DNA from: Marinomonas transparens
GTDB lineage: Bacteria; Pseudomonadota; Gammaproteobacteria; Pseudomonadales; Marinomonadaceae
Direction: 5' to 3'
NCBI RefSeq assembly: GCF_016463975.1
Contig: NZ_JAEMNX010000018.1
Coordinates: forward strand, 57,705-121,704
DNA length: 64,000 bases
This document shows positions 48,727 to 58,587 of this stretch, piece after piece (within the stretch, counting starts at the first letter, position 1; each line of letters begins with the position of its first letter). Under the pieces are notes generated by a model that saw nothing but the letters and a program-made list of their open reading frames with translations, did no database searches and was not told where the DNA came from. The position numbers were made by a program, and so were the translations under genes.

Positions 48727-49293
48727 CGTTTGCAGTGCAACAAAATCCAAGACATCTGGGTATAAGCTTAAAAACGTTTGTTCCCCCTGCTGAATAACGT
48801 CTGGCAAATCATCAACAAAAGCTTGTAAATATTGACCATGTCGCCAACGGCGCATGATGGACAATATGGCTTTTTCTACACCCTCATGGGTACCTAGATT
48901 AGGTAGCCAATTATACTTTTCTAACGATTTAATCATGCCTTTTAAACGTTCTGGACTACGATCAACATCCACTAATAAACCGGCCACTGCCTGATCGCAA
49001 AAAACAGGCAAGGATACCCGACTAAAATCCTGCCAGTACTGTATTAACCAATAGTCCATCACAATGTCTTGCACTATCCCTGAAAAGCGCCGACGACCTT
49101 TCCTCGGAAAAGCACGGAAGGCTAAACTGGCAGCATGATTATCCACCATTACATCAACCTGTTGGTGTAAACGCCAGCCTTCAAGCAAGTCCACATCTAA
49201 CATCTTACTATCAACCGGAAAGTCACCAAGCAAATTCCCTACCCAAGAAGTCTGAGTAAGAGAAGCAATATGAAGGTGCGCAAAATAGTTCAT
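48694..49293 (-). CDS. acpH: Acyl carrier protein phosphodiesterase
   Basis: A 199-residue enzyme of the AcpH/DUF479 (HD-like) family that removes 4'-phosphopantetheine from acyl carrier protein. The N-terminus MNYFAHLHIA and VGNLLGDF, and the middle DIVMDYWLIQYW, are family marks with metal-binding His and Asp residues. AGGTAG precedes the ATG. The last codons overlap the terminator of the opposite-strand RNA. Confidence 0.9.
   Translation of the reverse strand: MNYFAHLHIASLTQTSWVGNLLGDFPVDSKMLDVDLLEGWRLHQQVDVMVDNHAASLAFRAFPRKGRRRFSGIVQDIVMDYWLIQYWQDFSRVSLPVFCDQAVAGLLVDVDRSPERLKGMIKSLEKYNWLPNLGTHEGVEKAILSIMRRWRHGQYLQAFVDDLPDVIQQGEQTFLSLYPDVLDFVALQTKKAEATHSLG
48696..48727 (+). terminator. 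Strong plus-strand terminator
   Basis: AGCCGAGGC (48696-48704) pairs with GCCTCGGCT (48713-48721), followed by a T run. On the minus strand no T-run follows, so it is not an acpH terminator. It overlaps the end of acpH (stop at 48694). Confidence 0.88.
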
Positions 49294-49518
49294 AACTACC
49301 TATAAAGCTAAAGCAAACGCGTATGGTGATAAAACAGAATATTCCCCCTAACGATTAAAAGCATTAGCTCGCTGTCTTTTTGTTGATTTTTTTGCAAAAA
49401 TGCTCAGTCAACTATATGGTCAAGATTTATGTAGAATGGATGCTTGCTCACCATAAATACTAGAAAAACATACGCTCAACACCGTCATACATGCAATTAG
49501 TATAAGAGGCATCCAATA

Positions 49519-51048
49519 ATGAAAATAAAGGCCATTCTATTCGTTTTTCTGGCCCTAACACTCTGGAACCCAGCAACAGGCACCACACTTAAAATGGCCT
49601 TTGATGCGGATCCCGTTTCATTAGACCCTCACGAGCAACTTTCAGAAGGCACTCTACAGTTCTCACATCTAGCCTTTGACCCTTTATTGCGCTGGAAACA
49701 AGATGGTCATTTCGAGCCACGCCTTGCAACCCATTGGCAACAAATAGACTCATTAACCATGCGTTTCTTTTTACGCAACGATGTCAAATTTCATACCGGC
49801 AACGCACTCACCGCAGAAGACGTTGTTTATACGATTAGGAGATTAAAAAACTCACCGGACTTTCGAGCCATGTTTGATGCCATAAAGTCGGTCTCCATTA
49901 TCGATAGCACCACCATAGATGTGCATTCCACTTACCCTAACCCCTTACTACTCAACATCATGACCTATGTCTTTCCAATGGATGAAGCGTTTTACCAAGG
50001 TAATGATCAAATCATCAAATACGGCGATACCTTTGCTTCTCGTAACGTATCAGGAACAGGCCCTTTTATCGTCACAACAAGAGAGCTAGGTTCTCAAATG
50101 GTATTAGACCGTAACCCCAATTATTGGGATAAAAAATCAAAGGGCAATGTTGATAAAGTCGTCATCACCCCCATACGTTCCGATTCAACAAGACTAGCTG
50201 CTCTGCTTTCAGGCGACGTAGACTTTATTTTCCCCATTTCGCCTATCGACATAGCCCAAGCTAAAAAAGCCCAAGGAATACAAGTTGTCACATTAGCAAG
50301 CGGCCGTATTTTATTGCTGCATATGAACCAAAAGCGCCGCAAGGAACTACAAGATATCAGAGTGCGAAAAGCCATTAACCTTGCGATCAATCAAAAGCTT
50401 ATCGTGGAAAAAATCCTCAAAGGCTACGCCACGCCCGCGGAACAACTCAGCCCTGATAACTTCCTAGGCCATATTAGCGATTTAAAGCCTGAGTATGATT
50501 TAGCCAAAGCCTTACAACTAATGAAAGACGCAGGATACGAAAAAGGCTTTCGCATCAGCATGATGGCACCAAACAACCGTTATATGAATGACGAAAAAGT
50601 CGCCCAAGCCATCGCGGCTATGTTGGCCAAAATACATATCAAAGTAGAACTGAAAACCTTACCTAAAGCTCAATACTTCAAAGAATTTGATGATCGCAGT
50701 GCCGATATTATGATGCTAGGTTGGCAGTCAGACACCGAAGACTCCAATAACTTATTTGAATTTATTATTGCTTGTCCGAACCCTAAAACAGGGCTAGGTG
50801 CTTACAACGCAAGCGAATACTGCAACCCCAGTATTGACAGTGACATTCATCAGGCTAATCGCGAAATGAATCCGGAAAAACGCATTCGCCTGATGCAACA
50901 GATTGAGCGAACCTTACATAATGATGCGCCTATTGTGCCCCTTTTTTGGCAATCACTAACTTGGGCAGCCAAAGATAAGGTTCATATTAAGGATATAGTT
51001 AACGCGCAAAACTACCCTTATTTGGGGGATATTGTCATTGCAAACTAA
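49519..51048 (+). CDS. Peptide ABC transporter substrate-binding protein
   Basis: A 509-residue periplasmic binding protein of the DppA/OppA (SBP_bac_5) family with a signal peptide (residues 1-21, ending ATGTT). Family segments FDADPVSLDPHEQLSE and KFHTGNALTAEDVVYTIRR are present. GAGG precedes the ATG. It is the first of five genes with two permeases and two ATPases, a Dpp/Opp/Sap-like importer. The ligand (dipeptide, oligopeptide or other) cannot be set from sequence. Confidence 0.92.
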   Translation: MKIKAILFVFLALTLWNPATGTTLKMAFDADPVSLDPHEQLSEGTLQFSHLAFDPLLRWKQDGHFEPRLATHWQQIDSLTMRFFLRNDVKFHTGNALTAEDVVYTIRRLKNSPDFRAMFDAIKSVSIIDSTTIDVHSTYPNPLLLNIMTYVFPMDEAFYQGNDQIIKYGDTFASRNVSGTGPFIVTTRELGSQMVLDRNPNYWDKKSKGNVDKVVITPIRSDSTRLAALLSGDVDFIFPISPIDIAQAKKAQGIQVVTLASGRILLLHMNQKRRKELQDIRVRKAINLAINQKLIVEKILKGYATPAEQLSPDNFLGHISDLKPEYDLAKALQLMKDAGYEKGFRISMMAPNNRYMNDEKVAQAIAAMLAKIHIKVELKTLPKAQYFKEFDDRSADIMMLGWQSDTEDSNNLFEFIIACPNPKTGLGAYNASEYCNPSIDSDIHQANREMNPEKRIRLMQQIERTLHNDAPIVPLFWQSLTWAAKDKVHIKDIVNAQNYPYLGDIVIAN

Positions 51049-51108
51049 TCAGGCTAAACAATCTATTGTCCTTAAAAAGACAAAAAACACCGAGGACAAG
51101 ACCGACTA

Positions 51109-52089
51109 ATGCTGGTTTTTTTATTACGCCGCTTGATGCAGGCCTGCTTTGTAATGATCATCATCAGTGTGATCAGCTTTGCCATTCAAGGCAAACTCGG
51201 CGACCCTGTACAGCAAATGGTTGGCATGTCTGCCTCCCCTGCTGAACGCGCACAGCTCAGAGAAGAGCTTGGCTTAAATGATAGTTTTATCAGCCAATAT
51301 TGGCGCTTTGCAAAAAATGTCGTGCATGGCGATTTAGGTATGTCTTACTACTATAAAGAACCCGCCCTCGACGTCATTCTAAAAAAATTACCTGCCACGT
51401 TAGAACTGGCCTTTTGCGCCATTATACTTGTTATCCTAGTCGCAACCCCCTGCGGTGTGATTGCTGCTATCAGGCCGAGACATCTCTTTTCACGCTTCCT
51501 TATGATACTCAGTTCCATCGGTCTCTCTGTGCCAGTTTTCATTGTCGCCATTTTTTTGGTCTATCTGTTTTCTGTCAAATTAAACATGGCTCCCAGCTTT
51601 GGCCGAGGACAAACAACGGAAGTATTAGGCCTATGGAACAGCGGCCTGTTCAACAAGGACGGCCTTAGTCACCTCATTCTTCCTAGCTTAACGCTCACCA
51701 TTGCTTTAATGCCGGTTTTTGTGCGCTTAATTCGAGCGGAAATGATGGAAGTACTGCAATCTGAATACATTCGCTTTGCTTGGTCCAAAGGCTTATCTGC
51801 ACCACGTATCTACTTTCTTCACGCCCTAAAAAACACCATGCTGCCAATTATTACCGTTGGGGGTATTCAGGCGGGAACCCTCATTGCTTACACCATACTC
51901 ACAGAAACGATATTTCAGTGGCCGGGCATGGGCTTCTTATTTATGGATGCGGTGAGTCGAGTTGATACACCACTTATCTCAGCCTACCTGATTGTTGTAG
52001 GTGGTCTATTTGTTATTACCAATACTCTCGTTGACCTAATCTATGGCTTGGTTAACCCTACAGTACGCTTAGCGAGCCATGGCCTATGA
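51109..52089 (+). CDS. Peptide ABC transporter permease (DppB-like)
   Basis: A 326-residue inner-membrane permease with about six helices. The N-terminus LVFLLRRLMQACFVMIIISV is typical of DppB/OppB, and the EAA-loop region around FAWSKGLSAPRIYFLHALKN is present. It forms the channel with the next permease. Its stop overlaps the next start (ATGA). Confidence 0.94.
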   Translation: MLVFLLRRLMQACFVMIIISVISFAIQGKLGDPVQQMVGMSASPAERAQLREELGLNDSFISQYWRFAKNVVHGDLGMSYYYKEPALDVILKKLPATLELAFCAIILVILVATPCGVIAAIRPRHLFSRFLMILSSIGLSVPVFIVAIFLVYLFSVKLNMAPSFGRGQTTEVLGLWNSGLFNKDGLSHLILPSLTLTIALMPVFVRLIRAEMMEVLQSEYIRFAWSKGLSAPRIYFLHALKNTMLPIITVGGIQAGTLIAYTILTETIFQWPGMGFLFMDAVSRVDTPLISAYLIVVGGLFVITNTLVDLIYGLVNPTVRLASHGL

Positions 52090-53024
52090 GACACCTTAAA
52101 AAAGATCTTATCCATCCTACCTCAGTGAGTCGCTGGAGCCACATCTGGTCCGGTTTCATCGGTGACAAACTGGCTGTCCTGTCGCTGGTTATTTTTGTCT
52201 TTTACTGCTTATTTGCTTTGATGGCACCGCTAGTAGCGCCCTTTGACATCAATGACCCAGCCTTTATGGATCTAATGAACGCAGAAATCGCCCCCAGTTG
52301 GATTAGCAACGACAGTCGCTTCCTACTAGGCACCGATGCCCAAGGCCGCGACCTACTTTCTGTCATCCTTTACGGCACTCGACTCTCCCTTACGATTGGC
52401 GTCTGTGCTGTGCTCATACAAGCCACACTGGGGATTTGCATTGGACTGGTCGCTGGCTACTCAGGTGGGCGAGTGGACAACTTTTTAATGCGCTGTGCAG
52501 ACATCCAATTGTCTTTTTCCACCATGATGGTGGCTATCGTCTTTTTGGCTATCTTCCAATCTTTATTTGGCATTGCCATGTATCAGCAACTGGCGATGAT
52601 CATACTCATTTTGGTCATAGGCCTAACCGAATGGCCACTGTTTGCTCGCACCATTCGAGCCTCTGTCTTAGCAGAAAAGCAGAAAGAGTACGTGGATGCT
52701 GCTCGCGTGATGGGTATTAGCTCAAAACGCATCATGTTTCGCCATATCTTGCCCAATACCCTGTCTCCCGTATTGGTTATCTTTACCGTGCAAATTGCCA
52801 ATGCCATCGTCGCCGAAGCCGCACTTTCCTTTTTAGGCCTTGGCATGCCGGCGACGGAGCCCTCTTTAGGCTCCCTTATTTCCGCTGGCTTTAGCTATAT
52901 GTTTGCTGGCTCTTGGTGGATCTGTGTCATTCCTAGCCTTACCTTAATTGTATTGATTTTGGTAATGAACTTACTCGGCGATTGGTTACGAGATCACCTC
53001 AATCCAAGGGTTTACAAAGACTAA
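52086..53024 (+). CDS. Peptide ABC transporter permease (DppC-like)
   Basis: A 312-residue permease with an N-terminal cytosolic tail, one early helix, and five later ones. GTDAQGRDLLSVILYGTRLS is the DppC-type mark, and VDAARVMGISSKRIMFRHIL is the EAA loop that contacts the ATPases. It overlaps the preceding and following genes, showing a tightly coupled operon. Confidence 0.94.
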   Translation: MRHLKKDLIHPTSVSRWSHIWSGFIGDKLAVLSLVIFVFYCLFALMAPLVAPFDINDPAFMDLMNAEIAPSWISNDSRFLLGTDAQGRDLLSVILYGTRLSLTIGVCAVLIQATLGICIGLVAGYSGGRVDNFLMRCADIQLSFSTMMVAIVFLAIFQSLFGIAMYQQLAMIILILVIGLTEWPLFARTIRASVLAEKQKEYVDAARVMGISSKRIMFRHILPNTLSPVLVIFTVQIANAIVAEAALSFLGLGMPATEPSLGSLISAGFSYMFAGSWWICVIPSLTLIVLILVMNLLGDWLRDHLNPRVYKD

Positions 53025-54028
53025 TGAATTTACTTAGTGTCAGTAACCTAAACGTCAGCTTCCGCTTAAAACACCAAGATCTAGCGGCACTCATTGACAT
53101 CAGCTTTACCCTCAATCGCGGAGAACGCATCGCCATTGTTGGGGAGTCTGGGGCCGGTAAATCCGTATTAGGTTTCTCCATTGTTAACCTAATCGGCAAA
53201 CCCGGCCATATTGAATCTGGCTCCATCAAACTAGAAAACAAAGAACTCACCACAATGAACTTGCGCCAGTTGCAAGAAGTACGTGGCAAGCGCATTGCAA
53301 TGATTTTTCAAGACCCAATGATGACCCTAAACCCAGTCATTACCATTGGCGACCAACTGGTTGAAACCATTCGCAGTCATACCAAAATTTCCTATAAAGA
53401 CGCGCGTAATATCGCCATAGAAAAACTCCATCACGTACAAATATCGTCCGCCGAAAAACGTTTTTACCAATACCCCCATGAACTTTCTGGCGGCATGCGC
53501 CAACGGGTCATTATTGCCTCGGTGCTGTTACTCAACCCAGACATTATTATTGCGGACGAACCCACAACCGCATTGGACGTCACCATCCAAGCCGAAATAC
53601 TCCAGCTGCTACTGACTATTTGCCGTGACAACGGCGTGGCTCTGGTACTGATAAGTCATGACCTTGGTGTGGTCTCCAAAGTAGCGGAGCGCACTCTCGT
53701 TATGTATGCAGGACGCGTTGTTGAAGAAGGCCCGACCCTAGAAATCATTAACGACCCCCAGCACCCCTACACTCAGGGATTGTTAAATGCGTTACCGCAA
53801 ATGACGTTACCGGGGCAACGTCTTAACCAAATTAAAGGCAACATGCCTTCCTTAGCGGAACGCCCAACAGGTTGCGCTTTTCATCCGCGCTGCCCCTACG
53901 CCACACCAAGGTGTAAACAAGAACAACCCGGTTTTATTCACAGTGGCGAATCCAGTGTCGCCTGTTTTATGGTAGAAGATATGCTCAGTGAGTTTGCTGA
54001 TCAGTCTGATCAGGAGGTGAACGAATGA
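53024..54028 (+). CDS. Peptide ABC transporter ATPase (DppD-like)
   Basis: An ATPase of about 334 residues, starting at the ATG of TAATG (53024), which overlaps the permease stop by one base; an upstream start inside the permease gene is unlikely. Walker A GESGAGKS, signature LSGGMRQR, Walker [15 protein letters not shown]-loop ISHDLGVV. The C-terminal oligopeptide domain has the Cys-rich motif [17 protein letters not shown], which often binds a [4Fe-4S] cluster. Confidence 0.94.
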   Translation: MNLLSVSNLNVSFRLKHQDLAALIDISFTLNRGERIAIVGESGAGKSVLGFSIVNLIGKPGHIESGSIKLENKELTTMNLRQLQEVRGKRIAMIFQDPMMTLNPVITIGDQLVETIRSHTKISYKDARNIAIEKLHHVQISSAEKRFYQYPHELSGGMRQRVIIASVLLLNPDIIIADEPTTALDVTIQAEILQLLLTICRDNGVALVLISHDLGVVSKVAERTLVMYAGRVVEEGPTLEIINDPQHPYTQGLLNALPQMTLPGQRLNQIKGNMPSLAERPTGCAFHPRCPYATPRCKQEQPGFIHSGESSVACFMVEDMLSEFADQSDQEVNE

Positions 54029-55035
54029 CCACGCCTCTCATCCAAATCAGCGGTCTAGAAAAAGCCTTTAGCACTGATGAAAGCTGGCTAAACCAATGGC
54101 GTCTGCAGCAAGGAAAAATCAAAAGACGCAAGGACAATGTGCATGCCTTAAACGGCGTCAACCTCACTATCAATCAAGGGGAAACCTTATGCGTAGTAGG
54201 AGAAACTGGTTGCGGTAAATCCACTCTTGCCCGTGTTATCATGGGCTTAACGCCCCCTAGCGCAGGTGAAATATATTACCTTGATCAAAGAATTGACCAA
54301 CTTAATGATAAAGAACGCATGTTCTTTAGACGCCGTATGCAAATGGTTTTCCAAAACCCTTACGCCTCTTTAAACCCAAGAATGACGGTGTACCAAACAC
54401 TCAGTGAGCCCATTGCTTTCCATAACCCGCAATTGTCACGCTATGAAATAGACGAACAGATTGAAGTACTTTTAGAATCCGTGGGTATTTCAGCAACCAG
54501 TTCAGACCATTACCCCCATGAATTCTCTGGTGGTCAACGTCAAAGAATCAGCCTAGCTCGTGCTCTATCCGTTGAACCAGACTTTATCGTTGCCGATGAG
54601 CCCTTATCTGCTCTCGACGTCTCTGTGCAAGCTCAAGTACTCAACTTGATGATGGACAAGCAAGAAGAGCGCAATCTCAGCTATCTATTCATTACCCATG
54701 ACCTTGCCGTAGTCGAACACTTTGCGACCAGAGTGGCTGTGATGTACCTAGGTCGAGTTTGCGAATTGGCTTCTACCACGACGTTATTTGATTACCCCAA
54801 ACACCCATACACTCAAGCACTGTTATCCGCGATTCCAAGGTTAGATAGCAACACAGCACAACCTATTCGCTTGATCGGTGAAGTGCCAACCCCAATAGAA
54901 AAGCCCATCGGCTGTGTTTTCCAAGCACGTTGCCCCTACGCGAACCAACGTTGCTACGAATCCTCGCCAAAAATGATTCTGCAAAGCGATGCCAGCAGCG
55001 TTGCCTGCCATGCTGTTGAAGAGGGTCGCTTATGA
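54025..55035 (+). CDS. Peptide ABC transporter ATPase (DppF-like)
   Basis: A 336-residue ATPase, the partner of the preceding one. Walker A GETGCGKST, signature FSGGQRQR, Walker B DFIVADEPLSALD, H-loop ITHDLAVVEH, and the C-terminal GCVFQARCPYANQRCYE. AGGAGG stands before its ATG, which overlaps the upstream stop (ATGA). Last gene of the transport operon; a LysR gene follows after 40 bases. Confidence 0.94.
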   Translation: MTTPLIQISGLEKAFSTDESWLNQWRLQQGKIKRRKDNVHALNGVNLTINQGETLCVVGETGCGKSTLARVIMGLTPPSAGEIYYLDQRIDQLNDKERMFFRRRMQMVFQNPYASLNPRMTVYQTLSEPIAFHNPQLSRYEIDEQIEVLLESVGISATSSDHYPHEFSGGQRQRISLARALSVEPDFIVADEPLSALDVSVQAQVLNLMMDKQEERNLSYLFITHDLAVVEHFATRVAVMYLGRVCELASTTTLFDYPKHPYTQALLSAIPRLDSNTAQPIRLIGEVPTPIEKPIGCVFQARCPYANQRCYESSPKMILQSDASSVACHAVEEGRL

Positions 55036-55075
55036 TTTATTCTCTTCTTGTTACCTTGTTACACAAGGGGGCATC

Positions 55076-56005
55076 ATGGAAATAAGATGGCTTGAAGATT
55101 TTATTGCGTTGGCAAGAACACGGCATTTTTCCCGTGCCGCTGATGAGCAAAATGTCACCCAACCGACCTTTAGTCGGCGCATAAAATTACTCGAAGAAGA
55201 AATGCGCGTCACACTCATTGACCGCAATACCCTGCCTTTGTCGCTGACACCGGCGGGAGAAGTTTTTCTACAAAGTGCTGAGTTAATGACGCGACAACTG
55301 AAAGACACCAAGGCACGATGCCAAGAAATACGCAAACAGGAAGAGTCTCAAATCCGTTTCGTCACCACCCAAACGCTCTTTCTCAGTTTTTACAAAGAAG
55401 TCATTGAACCATTTTGCCAAAGCATTGAAATGAATATGGACATCAATATGAAGTCCAGTTCTTGGTTGGGGATTGATTTTGTAAACGCTTTGATGGAAAA
55501 ACAATGCGACATTATGCTGTGTTACTGGCACCCAGCCATTAACTTCATTCGCGCCCTCGATGAAGAACAATACGAGCACATTGTCATTGCGGAAGAAACC
55601 TTAATTCCCTGTAGTGCCACCGATGCCTCAGGAGAGGCAAAATACAGCTTACCCGGCATTAAGCGCAAGCCCACGCCCTACATAGGTTACTACGAAAACT
55701 CTTTCTTACAGCCAGTGATTCAACATCATCTGCAAAGACAAAGGGAAATTCCACAGCTGCAAACCCTCACCGAAAACTATCACTCAGTGAGCGTCAAAGC
55801 CATGGTCAAAGAAGGCTATGGTATTGGCTGGATTCCACAACGCCTGATGCTGGACACACTAAATTATGGCAAAGTAGCCCTAGCAGGAGAAGAAAACTGG
55901 CACATTCCGTTAGAAATACGCCTCTATCGATCTCGCTTTAATCAAAACCCCAACCTCACACAATTTTGGGACGCGTTAAAAGCAAAAATGCGCTATCAAG
56001 GCTGA
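55076..56005 (+). CDS. HypT-like LysR regulator
   Basis: A 309-residue LysR protein starting at the ATG at 55076 (GGGGGC just upstream); a longer frame reaches back into the ATPase gene. The helix-turn-helix covers residues 1-60 (EIRWLEDFIALARTRHFSRA, VTQPTFSRRIKLLEEEM). It resembles the HypT (YjiE) group, which senses hypochlorite through methionines in E. coli. Position directly after the peptide transporter suggests that it may control it. The HypT link is a guess from the N-terminus. Confidence 0.85.
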   Translation: MEIRWLEDFIALARTRHFSRAADEQNVTQPTFSRRIKLLEEEMRVTLIDRNTLPLSLTPAGEVFLQSAELMTRQLKDTKARCQEIRKQEESQIRFVTTQTLFLSFYKEVIEPFCQSIEMNMDINMKSSSWLGIDFVNALMEKQCDIMLCYWHPAINFIRALDEEQYEHIVIAEETLIPCSATDASGEAKYSLPGIKRKPTPYIGYYENSFLQPVIQHHLQRQREIPQLQTLTENYHSVSVKAMVKEGYGIGWIPQRLMLDTLNYGKVALAGEENWHIPLEIRLYRSRFNQNPNLTQFWDALKAKMRYQG

Positions 56006-56037
56006 TTGTAAAACCTGCCCCTAACCGGAAAGGCCAC

Positions 56038-58407
56038 CTAATCGATGCTGTCATCCTGCTCATTTAGCGCGACTATCATGGGGTCACTGCTCATAGAATT
56101 GGCCCCTAACGCTTTGCTGAAAAAGTAACCTTGGCCGATATCACAACCAAACTCTTGCAAGTAAATAAGCTGTTCAATATTCGTAATGCCCTCTGCAATC
56201 ACTTTTAGATTCAAGTCATGACTCAAACCAATGATGGCCTTAGTTAAAATGGCATGGTTTTTATCTTCAATAATATCGCGAATAAATACCTGATCTATTT
56301 TGACATAATCAAAAGGTAAATCTTTCAGGTAACTCAAACTGGAATAACCTGTACCAAAATCGTCAATCGCCAGTTTGATACCAAGACGACTTATTTGACG
56401 TAACAACTCAGCGCAACCCTCTGCGTCCTTAATCAAAATAGACTCAGTCACTTCGATCTCTAAAAGGCTTGGATCCACTTTATACTGGTCTAACAAAGCC
56501 AACAATTTAGATAAAAAATCTGGGCGTCTTAATTGTGCCGCGGAGCAATTAATAGCAATAGGAGGAACCTGCACACCTTGTTCTTGCCATTCCAAAATAT
56601 GTCGGAAAGCCTGCTCAAATACCCAATCACCGAGAGCTAAAATGATGCCTGTGTGTTCTGCAATCGGCACAAACTCAGCAGGAGAAACCGCACCAAGTTC
56701 CTCATCATTCCAACGTAATAACGCCTCCATACCCACACAGCGTTCGCTAAGTAAATCGACCTTAGGCTGAAAATGAAGCTCTAATACATCATTTTGCAAG
56801 GCTTGGCGTAACCGAGTTTCTATGCGGACATTACGGGCAAAGCGTTTGCCCATTTCACCATCATAAAAGTGATAAGTCGCACGACCTGCCGTTTTGGCTT
56901 CATACACCGCCATATCCGCATTTTTAATCAAGGTCACCGCATCCAAACCGAATTCAGGATACAAGGCAACACCAATCGAGCAACCTATATTGAGAGTACG
57001 CTCTTCAACAAAATAACTTTGACTAATCTGTAGAATAATTTCTTTAGCCAGTGAATGAAGCTGACTCTCATCTTGTTCTTCATCCAAAACAACCAAGACC
57101 AGAAAAGTATCCCCACCCAAATAACCTATATTGACGTCATCAGGTAGCAATGAAGTTAAGCGCTGGGCGACTTTAGCCAAAAGCTGGTCCCCCGTTTCAT
57201 GCCCAAACGCATCATTGATGGTTTTAAAATGATCTAAATCTAGAAATAAAGTCGCGAAGCGCTTTTTATCTTTTCGGCAGTCCTCAATTAAAGCGCTCAA
57301 CACCTGTTGAATTTGATAGCGACTCAACAACCCCGTCAGTTCATCCACTTCAATGCGTTTATTGGCGGAATTCAGTGCCAAAAGATAAGCCTGAGAGAGC
57401 TTTCGAACATAATGGGCTAAAAAGAAAGCAAGCAGACCAAAAAATACTAAAGGTCCGAACACTAAGTCCCAACGAATGAAACTCGAAACATCAGAAAAAT
57501 AACGGGTATCAATACGCCACTCACGATCAGCAAAATTTAGATACTGAGTATTATATGCTCCCTCTTTCCAAACCGATTCATCGGATGCAAACGAAGCCTT
57601 AGCCAATATATGAGAATCCGCAAACCAAATAGGGTCTGTCTTCTTAGTGGTCGTATCGGCAATCCGATAAATTAGGCCATTATTAGTAGGCAGTACCACC
57701 TGCTTTAATAACCGCTCTACTGTAAAATAAGCGCCAACTATGCCAAAAAAACCCATGTTATCGACGACTTTATAAGAGCGTAACTCAGCCGGTAAATAAA
57801 CTGGCATTTTTAACATCAGGGTATCTGGATTAGCGATGGAATACTTATCTTGAAAAGGCAAAACGATAGGTTTTGATAATTGTACTGTATGCGACGTACG
57901 TGAACGAATAACCGACTCAACATTCTGATAATGCGAAGATAAAATATCAAAACCATAAGGAACCATCTCTGGATAGCTTAGCGTTAACGGCAGATATTCT
58001 TCTCTCTCTCCAACGGGAAAAATCGAGAACCCAGCACTCCCCGTTAACACACGTTGCTGTCGCTCGTATTCGTCTTTTTTATCTGCCGGAACATATTGGG
58101 CAAAATAAACATTCGCACTTGGCGTGCTCATGAGAGTGCGAGCAAATCGTGAAAAATCGCTGCGAATAATCTCTCTTGGGGCAAACTGAATCAAGGCCGC
58201 CATTGCAGACAGTTCAGAAACATAGTCGTTAAAATTTTCTTGCAGCTTTTCTGTAAATTGATATCCAGAAGCCTTTTGGTCTATTAGAACCTGCTTACGT
58301 TCCTCTAAATAAACAGCTGCACTAATGATTACTCCGCAGATAAAAACCAGCAAAAAAATCATCAGATGTATTTTTCGACTTTTTGTATGCTTTTCTGAAG
58401 AAACCAT
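56038..58407 (-). CDS. CHASE-GGDEF-EAL c-di-GMP protein
   Basis: A 789-residue inner-membrane signalling protein from the ATG at 58407 (GGGAAG upstream; a TTG nine codons earlier is weaker). Order: membrane helix (about residues 17-35), periplasmic CHASE domain (about 75-260), second helix near 315-335, GGDEF domain, EAL domain. The GGDEF signature reads GGDTF, lacking the metal-binding Glu, so cyclase activity is doubtful. The EAL domain keeps EALLRW and DDFGTGYSS, so it is likely an active phosphodiesterase, perhaps with GTP binding at the GGDTF site as control. Confidence 0.92.
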   Translation of the reverse strand: MVSSEKHTKSRKIHLMIFLLVFICGVIISAAVYLEERKQVLIDQKASGYQFTEKLQENFNDYVSELSAMAALIQFAPREIIRSDFSRFARTLMSTPSANVYFAQYVPADKKDEYERQQRVLTGSAGFSIFPVGEREEYLPLTLSYPEMVPYGFDILSSHYQNVESVIRSRTSHTVQLSKPIVLPFQDKYSIANPDTLMLKMPVYLPAELRSYKVVDNMGFFGIVGAYFTVERLLKQVVLPTNNGLIYRIADTTTKKTDPIWFADSHILAKASFASDESVWKEGAYNTQYLNFADREWRIDTRYFSDVSSFIRWDLVFGPLVFFGLLAFFLAHYVRKLSQAYLLALNSANKRIEVDELTGLLSRYQIQQVLSALIEDCRKDKKRFATLFLDLDHFKTINDAFGHETGDQLLAKVAQRLTSLLPDDVNIGYLGGDTFLVLVVLDEEQDESQLHSLAKEIILQISQSYFVEERTLNIGCSIGVALYPEFGLDAVTLIKNADMAVYEAKTAGRATYHFYDGEMGKRFARNVRIETRLRQALQNDVLELHFQPKVDLLSERCVGMEALLRWNDEELGAVSPAEFVPIAEHTGIILALGDWVFEQAFRHILEWQEQGVQVPPIAINCSAAQLRRPDFLSKLLALLDQYKVDPSLLEIEVTESILIKDAEGCAELLRQISRLGIKLAIDDFGTGYSSLSYLKDLPFDYVKIDQVFIRDIIEDKNHAILTKAIIGLSHDLNLKVIAEGITNIEQLIYLQEFGCDIGQGYFFSKALGANSMSSDPMIVALNEQDDSID

Positions 58408-58587
58408 TTTCTTCCCATCGATCTTTCTAAACAAAAAAATACATCCTTAAATCGCCTTATATGCATATTCTTAGTTACTCTACCTAAAAATACCAACACC
58501 GACACGGAATAAATCGTGAAGAAAAGTATTCGTGTCGTTTTTCTGTTATCCTGCGCCCATTATTGACTCTAAATAGACAGGCCTTTT

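Noticed and set aside
49294..49518. Promoter of the peptide importer
   Set aside because: A TAGAAT-like hexamer exists but no -35 at a proper distance; evidence is too weak to list.
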